The notes under the pieces are model-generated. The model searched no databases. It was given only the letters and a program-made list of their open reading frames with translations, and was not told the origin of the DNA. Positions 9,648-20,767 of a DNA stretch of 64,000 nt are shown piece by piece (the first letter of the stretch is position 1; every line of letters begins with the position of its first letter). Both the position numbers and the translations under genes were made by a program. This DNA is from Oceanobacillus timonensis. Lineage in GTDB: Bacteria > Bacillota > Bacilli > Bacillales > Amphibacillaceae. The stretch covers positions 2,260,378 to 2,324,377 of the forward strand of contig NZ_LT800497.1 of the NCBI RefSeq assembly GCF_900166635.1. Reading direction: 5' to 3'.

Positions 9648-10676
9648 ATGAATATAGAAGATTTTGATTTTGACCTGCCTGAGGAATTAATTGCGCAAAC
9701 GCCGTTGAAAGATCGAAGTGCATCCAGATTATGTGTGTTGGATAAGCAGACAGGTCACATACAGCACCAGCATTTTTCAGATATTATAGACTATCTGCAT
9801 GCAGGAGACTGTCTTGTTTTAAACGATACCAAGGTATTGCCGGCCCGTTTGTATGGTGTAAAAGAAGATACCGGTGCAAAGCTGGAGGTTCTTTTACTGC
9901 ATCAAGAAGAAGGCGACAGCTGGGAAGTATTAGTAAAACCTGCCAAGAAAGTGAAAAAAGGTACCGTTATTGATTTCGGGGACGGCTTATTAAAAGCTGT
10001 TTGCACCGATATCAAAGAGCATGGTGGGCGTACAGTGGAATTTTCTTATCAAGGTATTTTTTATGAGATATTAGATGAGCTTGGTGAAATGCCGCTGCCG
10101 CCATATATTAAGGAACAACTGTCTGAAAAAGACCGTTACCAGACGGTGTATGCAAAAGAAAAAGGATCAGCTGCTGCACCTACTGCCGGTCTTCACTTTA
10201 CCGATGAATTATTACAGCAGATAAGAGACAAAGGGGTCGAAATTGTTTTTATTACGCTCCATGTCGGACTCGGTACATTTCGCCCTGTCAGCGTAGATTC
10301 GGTGGAAGACCATACGATGCACAGTGAGTTTTATCGTATGTCCAAAGAGGCTAGTGAAGCATTGAATACTGCAAAGAGAGAGGGAAGAAGAATTATTTCG
10401 GTGGGCACGACTTCTACCCGCACATTGGAAACCATTGCCCGTGATCATCATGGTTCTTTTGCAGAAACAAGCGGCTGGACAGATATTTTTATCTATCCGC
10501 CTTATCAGTACCAGGCGATTGATGGTTTGATTACGAATTTTCATCTGCCTAAATCAACGCTTATTATGCTTGTCAGTGCTTTGGCCGGGAAAGATGAAGT
10601 GCTTCATGCATACCGCGAGGCGGTGAAAGAGCGTTACCGCTTTTTCAGTTTTGGGGATGCCATGCTAATTATCTAG
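9648..10676 (+). CDS. queA: S-adenosylmethionine:tRNA ribosyltransferase-isomerase QueA
   Basis: The enzyme of 342 residues transfers and isomerises the ribose of S-adenosylmethionine onto preQ1 in tRNA, making epoxyqueuosine. Typical features are the start [15 protein letters not shown], the segment [18 protein letters not shown], and [13 protein letters not shown] at 9648 is favoured over ATG at 9642 because it leaves six bases after AAGGG. It works directly downstream of Tgt, the next gene, in queuosine biosynthesis at tRNA position 34. Confidence 0.97.
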   Translation: MNIEDFDFDLPEELIAQTPLKDRSASRLCVLDKQTGHIQHQHFSDIIDYLHAGDCLVLNDTKVLPARLYGVKEDTGAKLEVLLLHQEEGDSWEVLVKPAKKVKKGTVIDFGDGLLKAVCTDIKEHGGRTVEFSYQGIFYEILDELGEMPLPPYIKEQLSEKDRYQTVYAKEKGSAAAPTAGLHFTDELLQQIRDKGVEIVFITLHVGLGTFRPVSVDSVEDHTMHSEFYRMSKEASEALNTAKREGRRIISVGTTSTRTLETIARDHHGSFAETSGWTDIFIYPPYQYQAIDGLITNFHLPKSTLIMLVSALAGKDEVLHAYREAVKERYRFFSFGDAMLII

Positions 10677-10732
10677 CCTGATCATGTATAAATACGTTAT
10701 GATATGTTTAGGCTGAAGAAAAGGGAAGATGA

Positions 10733-11875
<1,143 letters not shown>

Positions 11876-11890
11876 GAAGGAGTGGAACAT

Positions 11891-12160
11891 ATGGGAGCTG
11901 AAATGATTACGCCAATTCTATGGATTGTACTTATGTTTGCTATTTTTTACTTCTTACTTATCCGTCCGCAGCAAAAGCGTCAGAAACAAGTAAGACAGAT
12001 GCAAGATAGTATTCAAAAAGGCAACGATATTGTAACTATCGGCGGTCTTCATGCGAAAATCCATGCGATTGATGAAGGCACAATTGTGTTAATTACTGAA
12101 GAAGGAACAAAATTAACATATGACCGTTCTGCAATCAGGGAAGTAAAACAAGAAGCATAA
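11891..12160 (+). CDS. yajC: Preprotein translocase accessory subunit YajC
   Basis: The 89-residue protein has one N-terminal membrane helix (about 5-24), the RPQQKRQKQ motif just after it, and a small cytoplasmic domain. YajC associates with SecDF, which is encoded about 2.6 kb downstream. ATG at 11891 is chosen because it lies eight bases after GGAAGGAG; a GTG at 11882 would overlap that site. Confidence 0.95.
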   Translation: MGAEMITPILWIVLMFAIFYFLLIRPQQKRQKQVRQMQDSIQKGNDIVTIGGLHAKIHAIDEGTIVLITEEGTKLTYDRSAIREVKQEA

Positions 12161-12161
12161 T

Positions 12162-12197
12162 GAAAAAAGCTAATGGCTATGTCATTAGCTTTTTTTC
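12162..12197. terminator. Bidirectional terminator between yajC and the convergent TIGR04086 gene
   Basis: AAAAAAGCTAATG (from 12163) pairs with CATTAGCTTTTTT (to 12195) over a seven-base loop. Both strands read a T run after the stem, which suits the convergent genes on each side. Confidence 0.9.
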
Positions 12198-12224
12198 ATA
12201 GGAAGTAATGATAGAATCTGCAGC

Positions 12225-12608
12225 CTATTTCTCTTCTGCAGGACTTGAAAAATTAACCCCGATAATTCCTCCCAATATGGCCGCAATCAGATAAAATCCG
12301 TGATACATCGCTTGTGACAAAGTGAAGCCCTGTTGGTATCCGAGAAACTGCACCAGAAAAACAAATCCGGTAAATCCTATTCCAATCAACACACCTAACA
12401 GCCATCCCTTTGCTTTTCCTTTTAAGCCGGTAATGAATCCGCATGTAAATAGAATAACCAGTCCGATGATGAAAGTAGTCCAGGATAATGTGGTTTCTTT
12501 CATATCTATCATTTTTAAAAACAGTCCCAATGCAAAGCTTGAGATAAAAAGCAAACCGAACAATATAATCCAACCATAGAGCAAGGATGTCCATTGCATT
12601 TTTTCCAT
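12225..12608 (-). CDS. TIGR04086 family membrane protein (YrzE-like)
   Basis: The 127-residue product has four predicted membrane helices (about residues 10-32, 42-60, 68-88, 100-120) with few charged residues between them, matching the TIGR04086/YrzE family found beside spoVB in Bacillaceae. Function is unknown. AGGAGGAGATG precedes the ATG. It is the downstream neighbour of spoVB on the same strand, about 95 bases away. Confidence 0.8.
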   Translation of the reverse strand: MEKMQWTSLLYGWIILFGLLFISSFALGLFLKMIDMKETTLSWTTFIIGLVILFTCGFITGLKGKAKGWLLGVLIGIGFTGFVFLVQFLGYQQGFTLSQAMYHGFYLIAAILGGIIGVNFSSPAEEK

Positions 12609-12702
12609 TGTTTCATCTCCTCCTAAGTTTGTTCCTTATTCTAAATTTATGCTTGGACATTTTATTTAGAAGAAATATTTATAAGACAAGCAAGCTGGAA
12701 TA

Positions 12703-14253
12703 TCACTTCTTTTTTAATAAAAAAGGCATTTGTTTTAATTCTTCTCTTCGTACGAATCGTAATAGGATTAATAAGATAAAATAAATCAATACAATGACCA
12801 CCAGCAGGGAAATAAATGTAATGATGTTTGCATCCCCTGTGTAGAATTGGTTTTTTATATAATAAGTCAGGAGGAAAGTGGTTCCTACTAAAGTGATCAT
12901 TCGAAAGATTTCCTTTACGGCAGGGAAATAATTGATTTCTTTTTTCAGTACAGCAATGTGAAGCAACGTAACCAGGACAACGTTGGCACAGATAGCAATA
13001 GCTGCTCCTCGAATGCCCAAATTAGAACTTGTTGCCAATAACAGCATCGTACCGAATTTTAAAATAACACCAATCAAGGTATTCCACATCGCGGGCTGGG
13101 CTAAGTCCAAAGCTTGAAGCGCTGCCTGAAGCGGTGCCTGAATATATAAAAATAAGAAAAATGGTGCCATGATAATCAGTAAGGGAGCGGCAGAATCTGA
13201 ATGATACATCAGATGCAGCAAATCTGCAGCAAATAAGGTCATTATAATTGTGGCTAATGCGCCTGATGCAAAAGAAATCCGAATAGATTGGTGGATTCGG
13301 TTATGAATGAGTTCTGTTTGCTTTTTAGCTGCGGCTTCTGAAATAGAAGGGACCAGCGCAATTGATAAGGAGCTTGTAATAAATGTCGGTAAAAATAATA
13401 ACGGCATGGTATACCCCATTAACTCTCCATATTGTTTTGTTGCAACTGCTGTTGTAACACCAGCTAAAGCAAGCGACTGAACAATAATAATCGGATCGAG
13501 AAAATTAGAGATCGAACCAATCATTCTATTTCCCAATGTCGGCATGGAAATGGATAACAGCTCTTTAGCAGTTCCTTTACCGGATAGAACGGTTTCTGTA
13601 AAGTGTTTTCGTATTTTTAACTTTCTTTTTTGACGAAAATTCCGAATCATGTATAGGAGAGATGCAAATTCACCGATAATGATACTGAACATGGCACCGG
13701 CAGCTGCGTATTCTACGCCATAAGGCAGAAGAATATAAATAAATATGCCAACAAATGCAATGCGGACAAGTTGCTCCAAAACTTGAGCAATGCTTTGAGG
13801 TTTCATATTTTGTTTCCCTTGAAAATATCCCCTTAATACTGCGGAAACAGCTGCAATAGGAATAATCGGACTAATAACAACCAGGGGAAGCAATACACGT
13901 TGATCGGTAAACAGGGTAACCGACAGTATTGGAGCAGCCAGTATCAACAGTACAGTAAACAGGATGCTTGCACTTAGCGTAATAGCAAGAGACACAGCAA
14001 CAATCTGTTTTATTTTTTTGGAATCATTTTGTGCATCTGCTTCCGCTACACGCTTGGAAATAGCAACAGGAAGTCCAAATTGTGTCAATGTCATTACTAA
14101 AAATAAAGTAGGCAAAGCCATCATATAAAGGCCGACACCTTCCTCACCCATAAAGCGCGCTACCACCATGCGGTTAATAAAGCCCATAAAACGGGTAAGC
14201 ATCCCGGCGATAATTAATATCAATGCTCCTTGGATAAAGGATTGTTTTGTCAT
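12703..14253 (-). CDS. spoVB: Stage V sporulation protein B (MATE/MurJ-like flippase)
   Basis: This 516-residue integral membrane protein has about 14 helices and belongs to the polysaccharide flippase branch of the MVF/MATE superfamily. It begins MTKQSFIQGALILIIAGML with the early RFMGFINRMV segment of SpoVB-type proteins. SpoVB is required for spore cortex synthesis and is thought to move lipid-linked precursors in the mother cell. Position between yrzE and comN matches B. subtilis. Other members of the family (YtgP/MurJ-like) are close, so the paralogue name depends partly on context. Confidence 0.88.
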   Translation of the reverse strand: MTKQSFIQGALILIIAGMLTRFMGFINRMVVARFMGEEGVGLYMMALPTLFLVMTLTQFGLPVAISKRVAEADAQNDSKKIKQIVAVSLAITLSASILFTVLLILAAPILSVTLFTDQRVLLPLVVISPIIPIAAVSAVLRGYFQGKQNMKPQSIAQVLEQLVRIAFVGIFIYILLPYGVEYAAAGAMFSIIIGEFASLLYMIRNFRQKRKLKIRKHFTETVLSGKGTAKELLSISMPTLGNRMIGSISNFLDPIIIVQSLALAGVTTAVATKQYGELMGYTMPLLFLPTFITSSLSIALVPSISEAAAKKQTELIHNRIHQSIRISFASGALATIIMTLFAADLLHLMYHSDSAAPLLIIMAPFFLFLYIQAPLQAALQALDLAQPAMWNTLIGVILKFGTMLLLATSSNLGIRGAAIAICANVVLVTLLHIAVLKKEINYFPAVKEIFRMITLVGTTFLLTYYIKNQFYTGDANIITFISLLVVIVLIYFILLILLRFVRREELKQMPFLLKKK

Positions 14254-14325
14254 TTGTGTTGCCCCGCCTTCTCAAAAAAATAAATTTGATATACAATGAT
14301 ATATATGCTGTATGGTGGACAAACC

Positions 14326-14354
14326 ATGACAGTTGAATGAAAAAGGCGTACAAT
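14326..14354 (+). promoter_or_regulatory. Candidate SigA promoter for comN-secDF
   Basis: ATGACA (14326-14331) and TACAAT (14349-14354) are spaced by 17 bases, about 80 bases upstream of comN. Confidence 0.4.
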
Positions 14355-14435
14355 AAGAAGACGTATTAGAGGATGTCTAAAAGTTATTCGTAAGCACTTC
14401 ATAGAGATTAGACAGAAATGGTGGGATGAAATGAA

Positions 14436-14735
14436 ATGGACAACCAACATGTAGACGCATGGAAAGAAATGATTTATCCGGCACTGAAAAGCAAGCAGGA
14501 GGAGTTAGAAATGCTTGGTTATGAACAGGCAACGCCGGAAGAAGTGTGGAAGTGCCTTTCAGTGAAAATTTGGAAAGGTAATCCTGAAAAAAAATTGCAT
14601 GAAATGGTTCAGGATATTTTTCATTTGAAATCATCTGTTTATTTAAGTTATTTAACGATACAATCCTATGAAAATGATGATCTGGCTGCTTCCGTGGAAG
14701 CGTTGCTGGGTAATCCGGAAAACACGGAAAATTAA
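14436..14735 (+). CDS. comN: Post-transcriptional regulator ComN (YrzD)
   Basis: The 99-residue soluble, mostly helical protein matches the ComN/post-transcriptional regulator family (DAWKEMIYPALKSKQEE ... EEVWKCL). In B. subtilis ComN promotes comE mRNA accumulation and localises to division sites through DivIVA. It lies between spoVB and secDF as in B. subtilis. Its own ribosome site is weak. Confidence 0.85.
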   Translation: MDNQHVDAWKEMIYPALKSKQEELEMLGYEQATPEEVWKCLSVKIWKGNPEKKLHEMVQDIFHLKSSVYLSYLTIQSYENDDLAASVEALLGNPENTEN

Positions 14736-14779
14736 TGTCCGTTAGAAAAGGTTGATATATGAAGGAGGAAGCGCAAACG

Positions 14780-17032
14780 ATGAAAAAAAGAGGCAGAATC
14801 GTTGCCTTTTTTCTTGTCATCGCAGTTTTGGCAGGAGTAATTGGAACAACGTTCAGCAGTCTGGCAAGTAATGTGAATCTTGGTTTGGATTTGCAGGGAG
14901 GCTTTGAGGTCTTATATGAAGTTGAACCTGTTGAAGAAGGCCAGGAAATTTCTGAAAGTCTAATGGAAGGAACCGTGGAAACGCTGAATGACCGTGTGAA
15001 TCGGCTCGGAATCAGTGAAGCGGATATTAATATAGAAGGAGATGACCGGATTCGGGTACAGCTTGCCGGAGTGGAAAACCAAGCAGAAGCAAGAGAGTTA
15101 CTGTCTTCATCAGCACAATTATCTTTCAGAGATGTGAATGATGAAGAGTACTTGGATGGTTCTGATATTGTAGATGGCAGCGCCAGTCAGGATTATAACC
15201 CGAATACCAATGCGCCGATTGTTACTTTGCAATTGAAAGATGCCTCCAAATTCGGAGAGGTCACGGAAGAAATCAGTCAAATGACGGATAATCGCATGGC
15301 CATCTGGATGGACTATCAGGAAGGCGAAGATTCTTTCGAGGAGGAAATGTCCAAAGAAGATCCGAAATATGTCTCTGCTCCAGCAGTGAGCGAACCAATT
15401 CATTCCAGTGATGTCATGATTGAAGGAGATTTTACGGTAGATTCGGCACAGCAAATGGCCGATATTATTAATTCCGGTTCCCTTGACGTACATATGAATG
15501 AAGTTTTCTCGACATCTGTAGGTGCACAATTCGGTGAACAGGCATTAAATGAAACGGTTATTGCCGGAATGATCGGGATCGCGCTAATTATTCTTTATCT
15601 ATGCGTGTTTTATCGTTTCAGCGGCATTATTGCCTCCATTAATTTAGTTGTCTATGTATTCCTGGTTGTGTTAATTTTTGAACTGTTGAACGGGGTATTA
15701 ACATTGCCCGGTATAGCTGCCCTGATTTTGGGGGTAGGAATGGCAGTCGATGCGAACGTCATTACGTTTGAACGTATTAAAGAGGAATTACGTCTCGGTA
15801 AGTCTGTAAAAGCTGCCTTTCAATCCGGGAACAAAAACTCATTTATAACTATACTAGATGCCAACTTGACGACATTAATTGCAGCAGGCGTACTTTTTGC
15901 GTTTGGTACAAGTTCTGTTAAAGGCTTTGCGACCATGCTGATTATCAGTATCGTTGTCAGCTTTATCACTGCTGTATTCGGTTCAAGAGTCTTCTTAAAC
16001 TTATGGGTGCAAAGCGGCTTTTTGAGAAAGAGAAAAGGCTGGCTCGGTGTGAATAAGAATCAAATTCAGGACATTGAAGATGGCGAAGAACAGGAGCCGA
16101 CCATTTTTGGAAAACAAGCTCATATTACCAATCATCGCAAGAAGTTCTTTACCTTTTCTTTACTGTTAATTGTTATTGGAGCCGTTGTCCTTGGTATCTT
16201 CCGAATTAATCCGGGGGTTGACTTTACAAGTGGTACTCGGGTAGAAGTCGTCGCTGACGACAGTTTGACAGAAGAAGAAATAGAATCTGAATTTGCGACA
16301 TTAGGTTATGAAACAAACTCCGTCAATTTATCTGGGGAAAACAATGAAATTGGTGTTGCCCGTTTTGATACAGTTCTTGATGAAGACGAAGTTGATACGG
16401 TACAGCAGCATTTCGCAGATAAATATGGGCAAGAACCGAGTACAAGTGTAGTATCACCAGTTGTCGGACAGGAACTTGTGAGAAATGCGATATTAGCAGT
16501 GGCTATTGCGTCTGTATTTATTATTGCGTATATCGCCATCCGTTTTGAGCCTTTCTTTGGTGTGACAGCTATTCTGACACTCCTGCATGATGTATTTTTC
16601 ATGCTGGTTGCGTTCAGTGTCACACAAATAGAGTTTGATGTCACGATTGTAGCGGCCATTTTGACGATTATTGGTTATTCCCTGAATAATACCATCGTTA
16701 TTTTTGACCGAATCAGAGAAAACATCCGTTTAGAAAAGCGGGTGAAATCCTTTAAAAAACTTGCAGAAGTGGTGAACAGAAGTATCGTTCAATCATTTAC
16801 GCGGACAATGAATACTTCTATCACGACTGTTGTTGCAGTAGTTGCCTTTATGGTACTTGGCGCATCATCTATATGGAGTTTCGCTTTTGCGTTATTAATC
16901 GGATTAATAGCCGGAACGTATTCTTCCTTATTCCTTGCTTCCCAGCTCTGGCTGGTATGGAGAGGACGAAAAGTGAAAGATAAGCCGGTTGATTTCCGGA
17001 AGAAAGAAAGAGTAGATGGTCCGCAAGTGTAG
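14780..17032 (+). CDS. secDF: Protein translocase subunit SecDF (fused)
   Basis: The 750-residue protein is the fused SecD-SecF of Bacillus type, with 12 membrane helices. The SecD half starts with one helix, then VNLGLDLQGGFEVLY and the large external domain, then five helices with AALILGVGMAVDANVITFERI. The SecF half starts near residue 445 with INPGVDFTSGT and ends with helices containing GYSLNNTIVIFDRIREN. SecDF uses the proton gradient to pull secreted proteins through SecYEG. The ATG at 14780 gives the homologous start MKKRGRI; an upstream in-frame ATG at 14759 overlaps AAGGAGG. Confidence 0.97.
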   Translation: MKKRGRIVAFFLVIAVLAGVIGTTFSSLASNVNLGLDLQGGFEVLYEVEPVEEGQEISESLMEGTVETLNDRVNRLGISEADINIEGDDRIRVQLAGVENQAEARELLSSSAQLSFRDVNDEEYLDGSDIVDGSASQDYNPNTNAPIVTLQLKDASKFGEVTEEISQMTDNRMAIWMDYQEGEDSFEEEMSKEDPKYVSAPAVSEPIHSSDVMIEGDFTVDSAQQMADIINSGSLDVHMNEVFSTSVGAQFGEQALNETVIAGMIGIALIILYLCVFYRFSGIIASINLVVYVFLVVLIFELLNGVLTLPGIAALILGVGMAVDANVITFERIKEELRLGKSVKAAFQSGNKNSFITILDANLTTLIAAGVLFAFGTSSVKGFATMLIISIVVSFITAVFGSRVFLNLWVQSGFLRKRKGWLGVNKNQIQDIEDGEEQEPTIFGKQAHITNHRKKFFTFSLLLIVIGAVVLGIFRINPGVDFTSGTRVEVVADDSLTEEEIESEFATLGYETNSVNLSGENNEIGVARFDTVLDEDEVDTVQQHFADKYGQEPSTSVVSPVVGQELVRNAILAVAIASVFIIAYIAIRFEPFFGVTAILTLLHDVFFMLVAFSVTQIEFDVTIVAAILTIIGYSLNNTIVIFDRIRENIRLEKRVKSFKKLAEVVNRSIVQSFTRTMNTSITTVVAVVAFMVLGASSIWSFAFALLIGLIAGTYSSLFLASQLWLVWRGRKVKDKPVDFRKKERVDGPQV

Positions 17033-17052
17033 ATAATAAAAAGCGGTAAACA

Positions 17053-17147
17053 AAAAAGAGAGCTTTCAAAATGGTAATGCCTTTGGAAAAACTTATTAAT
17101 AAGGTTTTGTGGCAGGATCATTTAAAAATGAAAGCTCTCTTTTCTAT
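17053..17147 (+). terminator. Large two-tier hairpin after secDF
   Basis: AGAGAGCTTTCA near 17059 pairs with TGAAAGCTCTCTTTT near 17130, giving an AT-balanced stem followed by T residues. The loop of about 60 bases contains a second hairpin, AAAACTTATT/AATAAGGTTTT. This probably terminates secDF. Confidence 0.6.
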
Positions 17148-17221
17148 ATTGAGTGCTTAAAATCATACGTAATCGGGTAATGAATGGATAGCAACTATTT
17201 TTTAATGATGGAGGAAGATTT

Positions 17222-17599
17222 ATGAATGGACAAGTCTATGTCATACTAGCAATTATATTTGTGATTATTGTTGCTGTATTTGCTGTTATCAACGTGGATC
17301 CTGTCGCAGTGGATTATTTATTCTGGACGACGGATTCTCCTTTGATCCTGGTTATTCTCTTTTCTGTATTAATGGGAGGATTAATTACTGCGGCAGTAGG
17401 AGCGATTCGACTTTACAGAGCATATCATGAAGTCAAAAAACTACGTACAGAAAATGAGCGTTTGAAAAAACGTCTGGTCGCGCACGGAATTACAGATGAG
17501 CAAGTTAAGGAAAATACTAACGGTAAGGAAGATACAGCAACATCCCGAAAAGAAAAGCGTAATGAAGGAAGACAAGCGAAAAGAACAGATAAAGAATAA
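17222..17599 (+). CDS. LapA-domain membrane protein (DUF1049, YrvD-like)
   Basis: The 125-residue product has two membrane helices (about residues 4-24 and 40-62) enclosing NVDPVAVDYLFW, the LapA/DUF1049 signature, then a coiled coil (EVKKLRTENERLKKRL) and a charged Lys/Glu tail. In E. coli LapA works with LapB in lipopolysaccharide control; Gram-positive members such as YrvD have no known role. It sits just before recJ as in B. subtilis. GGAGGAAG precedes the ATG. Confidence 0.85.
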   Translation: MNGQVYVILAIIFVIIVAVFAVINVDPVAVDYLFWTTDSPLILVILFSVLMGGLITAAVGAIRLYRAYHEVKKLRTENERLKKRLVAHGITDEQVKENTNGKEDTATSRKEKRNEGRQAKRTDKE

Positions 17600-17639
17600 T
17601 CTGTCTTATTCATTTCCTTTATCAATGAGAATAATCTAT

Positions 17640-17669
17640 TTGATGCCCCTGGCTTACTTTGTGTATAAT
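17640..17669 (+). promoter_or_regulatory. SigA promoter of recJ-apt
   Basis: TTGATG (17640-17645) and TATAAT (17664-17669) are 18 bases apart, about 20 bases before the recJ start. Confidence 0.65.
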
Positions 17670-17690
17670 AAGTAGGTCAGGGGTGAATTT

Positions 17691-20000
17691 ATGCTATCAA
17701 GTAAAGCAAATTGGAAATATATAAACCATCCTCCTGCAGAGGAGAGAGATTCGATAGACATAGCGATATCGCCTATTGTAAAGGATCTATTTTTGCAAAG
17801 AGGCATTACGACAACCGAAGAAGTAAAACAATTTATGCGTCCTGATTTAAGCCACTTACAGGATCCATTTTTATTAACTGGAATGGAAAAAGCGGTGAAT
17901 CGAATCAAGGAAGCAGCTGATAATCATGAAAAAATTGTTGTATACGGGGATTACGATGCCGATGGTGTCAGTTCTACCGTTGTTCTGCTGCATGCTTTGA
18001 AAAAAATTGGCGCAGAATGTGAATACTATATTCCAAATCGATTTACAGAAGGATATGGACCCAACGAGGCCGCATTCCGGGAGCTTCAGCAAGCAGGTTT
18101 CGATTTGATTATTACGGTCGATACAGGAATTGCTTCCGTTCATGAGGCGGAAGTAGCCAAAGAAATCGGTATAGATGTCATTATTACCGATCACCATGAA
18201 CCCCAGTCAGAAATACCGGATTGTTATACCATTATTCATCCCAAACTGTCTGAGAACTATCCCTTTAAAGAGCTTGCAGGTGTGGGTGTTTCTTTGAAAT
18301 TAGCGCAAGCTTTAATCGGTGAACTGCCTGAGGAAGTACTTCCGTTTGCAGCGATTGGCACGATTGCGGATTTGGTACCATTGGTTTCGGAAAACCGGAT
18401 TCTGGCGACATACGGATTAAAAAAAATGCAATCAACGACGTATGCAGGGTTGAATGCTTTGAAACAAGTCTGTCGTATAGAGGGGAACCCGACAGAAGAG
18501 GATATCGGCTTTCGAATTGGCCCGCGGTTAAACGCAGTAGGGCGACTTGGAGACGCAGATTTGGCTGTTGACCTTTTGTTGGAGGAAGATGCTGACATTG
18601 CCTTGGAAATGGCGAATGAAATCAATTATATTAACGAACAGCGCAAGAAAATTGTCCAGGATATTGTAGACGAAGCAATGGAAATGGTTCAAACGGATAA
18701 ACGGATTATTATTGTAGCTAAAGAAGGCTGGAATGAAGGAGTATTAGGTATCGTTGCTTCCAAATTAGTCCAAAAATATGACCGTCCAGCTATTGTTCTT
18801 GCGGTAAAACCGGACCAAGGTATTGTAAAGGGATCTGCACGAAGTATTCCGGCATTTGATTTATTTGAGGGCTGCATGACTGTCAGAGAGCTGTTCACAC
18901 AATTTGGCGGGCATGCACAGGCAGCAGGGATGACCTTGCCTGCAGAGAATATGGAACGATTAGAAACGGCTTTGAACAACTTACTTTTTGAGAATTTGTC
19001 AGAAGAAGATTTTAAGCAGGAATTATATATTAATGCTATATTAGATATGGAAGATATTCATGTTTCTCTGATTGAGGAAATAGAAAAGCTTTCCCCATTT
19101 GGTATGGGCAATCCGAAGCCGTTATTCGAGCTGAATGGCGTTCCCAAAGAAGTTCGTCAGATTGGAAGCAGGAAAAACCATTTGAAAATGCAATTTGCTT
19201 CTGCGAATACACAAATGGATATGGTTGGTTTTGGATTTGGGGAGCTAAAAGAAGCGATTTCTCCGTATACGGAGGTAGCTGTTGCGGGCGAACTATCTAT
19301 TAATGAGTGGAATGGCAAAAGAAATGCACAATTAATGCTGGAAGACGTAAAAATTACGGAATGGCAGCTTTTTGACTTTCGCGGAAAGAAAGCGGAGCAA
19401 TTACTTCCAGACACAGCGAAAGAAGTCTTTGTATGCGGCGAGCTTACGCAAATTGCTGAACAGCAAAAGGCATACACCTATCAAGAGGCGCTTTCTGCGG
19501 ATCTCTGTTCTTATCAAACAATCGGTTTTACAGAGCTTCCGGCGTCGTTACAGGATATGCAGGAAATTATCCGGCAAGTAAACCCGGATAATATTGTTAT
19601 TGCGATACGCAGGGTTCCGAACCAATATCCATTTCAGTTTCCTTCCCGGAAAGAATTTATAGACTATTACAGCTTGATTAAACAGCATAAGAAGTTTCGG
19701 ATTGCTGAGATGCAAACAGCAATTGAGCAGCATCGAGGTTGGAACGAAGCAAAAGTCAAATTTATGTCCGATGTATTTGTAGATTTGGGTTTTGCTGAAG
19801 AAAAGGATGGCTGGCTTCGCTATACGGCACCAGCAACGAAGAAGGATTTATCCGAATCCGTGATTTATCAACATTGTATGAAACAAAAGGAAGCAGAGCG
19901 TATACTTATTTATTCTAATTACCAGGATTTGAAAAAATGGTTTGAATCTTGCATGGATACGTCTACGAACCAAAAGGAGGAAGCAGTGTATGGATTATAA
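17691..20000 (+). CDS. recJ: Single-stranded-DNA-specific exonuclease RecJ
   Basis: The 769-residue protein has the DHH phosphoesterase core: [13 protein letters not shown] (residues 83-95), the metal-binding [13 protein letters not shown] (DHH motif) and, further on, the DHHA1 GGHAQAAGM motif. An OB fold and the Firmicutes-type C-terminal extension follow. RecJ degrades 5'-ended single strands in RecFOR recombination and repair. Its last 11 bases overlap apt, so the two are co-translated. Confidence 0.97.
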   Translation: MLSSKANWKYINHPPAEERDSIDIAISPIVKDLFLQRGITTTEEVKQFMRPDLSHLQDPFLLTGMEKAVNRIKEAADNHEKIVVYGDYDADGVSSTVVLLHALKKIGAECEYYIPNRFTEGYGPNEAAFRELQQAGFDLIITVDTGIASVHEAEVAKEIGIDVIITDHHEPQSEIPDCYTIIHPKLSENYPFKELAGVGVSLKLAQALIGELPEEVLPFAAIGTIADLVPLVSENRILATYGLKKMQSTTYAGLNALKQVCRIEGNPTEEDIGFRIGPRLNAVGRLGDADLAVDLLLEEDADIALEMANEINYINEQRKKIVQDIVDEAMEMVQTDKRIIIVAKEGWNEGVLGIVASKLVQKYDRPAIVLAVKPDQGIVKGSARSIPAFDLFEGCMTVRELFTQFGGHAQAAGMTLPAENMERLETALNNLLFENLSEEDFKQELYINAILDMEDIHVSLIEEIEKLSPFGMGNPKPLFELNGVPKEVRQIGSRKNHLKMQFASANTQMDMVGFGFGELKEAISPYTEVAVAGELSINEWNGKRNAQLMLEDVKITEWQLFDFRGKKAEQLLPDTAKEVFVCGELTQIAEQQKAYTYQEALSADLCSYQTIGFTELPASLQDMQEIIRQVNPDNIVIAIRRVPNQYPFQFPSRKEFIDYYSLIKQHKKFRIAEMQTAIEQHRGWNEAKVKFMSDVFVDLGFAEEKDGWLRYTAPATKKDLSESVIYQHCMKQKEAERILIYSNYQDLKKWFESCMDTSTNQKEEAVYGL

Positions 20001-20502
20001 AGAGTATATAGAAATTGTTGAGAATTGGCCAAAAGAAGGAATCCGTTTTAAAGACATTACACCATTAATGGCGGACGGCCCCGCTTTTAAATCAGCTGTG
20101 GATGAAATTGTCGAATATGCAAAAGAAAGAGAAATTGATGTCGTTGTAGGCCCGGAAGCAAGAGGGTTTATTGTCGGCTGCCCAGTTTCCTATGCTTTGG
20201 AAATCGGTTTTGCGCCGGTCCGAAAAGAAGGAAAACTACCAAGGGAAGTCATCAAGGTGGATTATGGACTCGAATACGGAAAGAATGTATTAACCATTCA
20301 CAAAGACGCGATTCAACCCGGCCAGCGAGTATTAATTACGGATGACCTCCTGGCAACAGGCGGTACCATTGAAGCAACCATTCATTTAGTAGAACAGCTT
20401 GGCGGAATCGTTGCCGGCTGTGCTTTTCTGGTGGAACTAGGCTATCTGGACGGTAAAGATAAATTAGAAGGCTATGATGTGCTTACAATCATGACCTATT
20501 AG
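19990..20502 (+). CDS. apt: Adenine phosphoribosyltransferase
   Basis: Adenine and PRPP are joined to AMP by this 170-residue salvage enzyme. The PRPP loop is [16 protein letters not shown] (about residues 115-130), and the N-terminal [18 protein letters not shown] is the family signature. The ATG at 19990 lies inside the end of recJ, nine bases after AAAGGAGG. Confidence 0.98.
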   Translation: MDYKEYIEIVENWPKEGIRFKDITPLMADGPAFKSAVDEIVEYAKEREIDVVVGPEARGFIVGCPVSYALEIGFAPVRKEGKLPREVIKVDYGLEYGKNVLTIHKDAIQPGQRVLITDDLLATGGTIEATIHLVEQLGGIVAGCAFLVELGYLDGKDKLEGYDVLTIMTY

Positions 20503-20511
20503 AGAATACTT

Positions 20512-20555
20512 AAAAAGAGTCAAACAGAGCTAAATCCTGTCTTGACTCTTTTTGT
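20512..20555 (+). terminator. Intrinsic terminator after apt
   Basis: AAAAAGAGTCAA (20512-20523) pairs with TTGACTCTTTTT (20542-20553), ending in a T run. Confidence 0.85.
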
Positions 20556-20590
20556 ATAGATTTTTAATAACTGTGCAGCAGGTTTTTAGT

Positions 20591-20620
20591 TGGACATACA
20601 TATATGAAAAGTCTTATAAT
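20591..20620 (+). promoter_or_regulatory. Candidate SigA promoter of relA
   Basis: TGGACA (20591-20596) and TATAAT (20615-20620) are 18 bases apart. This predicts a leader of about 140 bases before relA; I see no recognisable riboswitch in it. Confidence 0.45.
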
Positions 20621-20767
20621 AGTAATTATTATCGAAACCTGTTTTAAAATCGGAGAAGTATAAAGGGTTTTAAACAAAAGGAATGGCTTCAAGCTTTCAG
20701 ACACTTGTTGCTATTTTTATTTTATAAAATAATATAATGAATATTGAAGGTAAATAAAGGTGATTAC

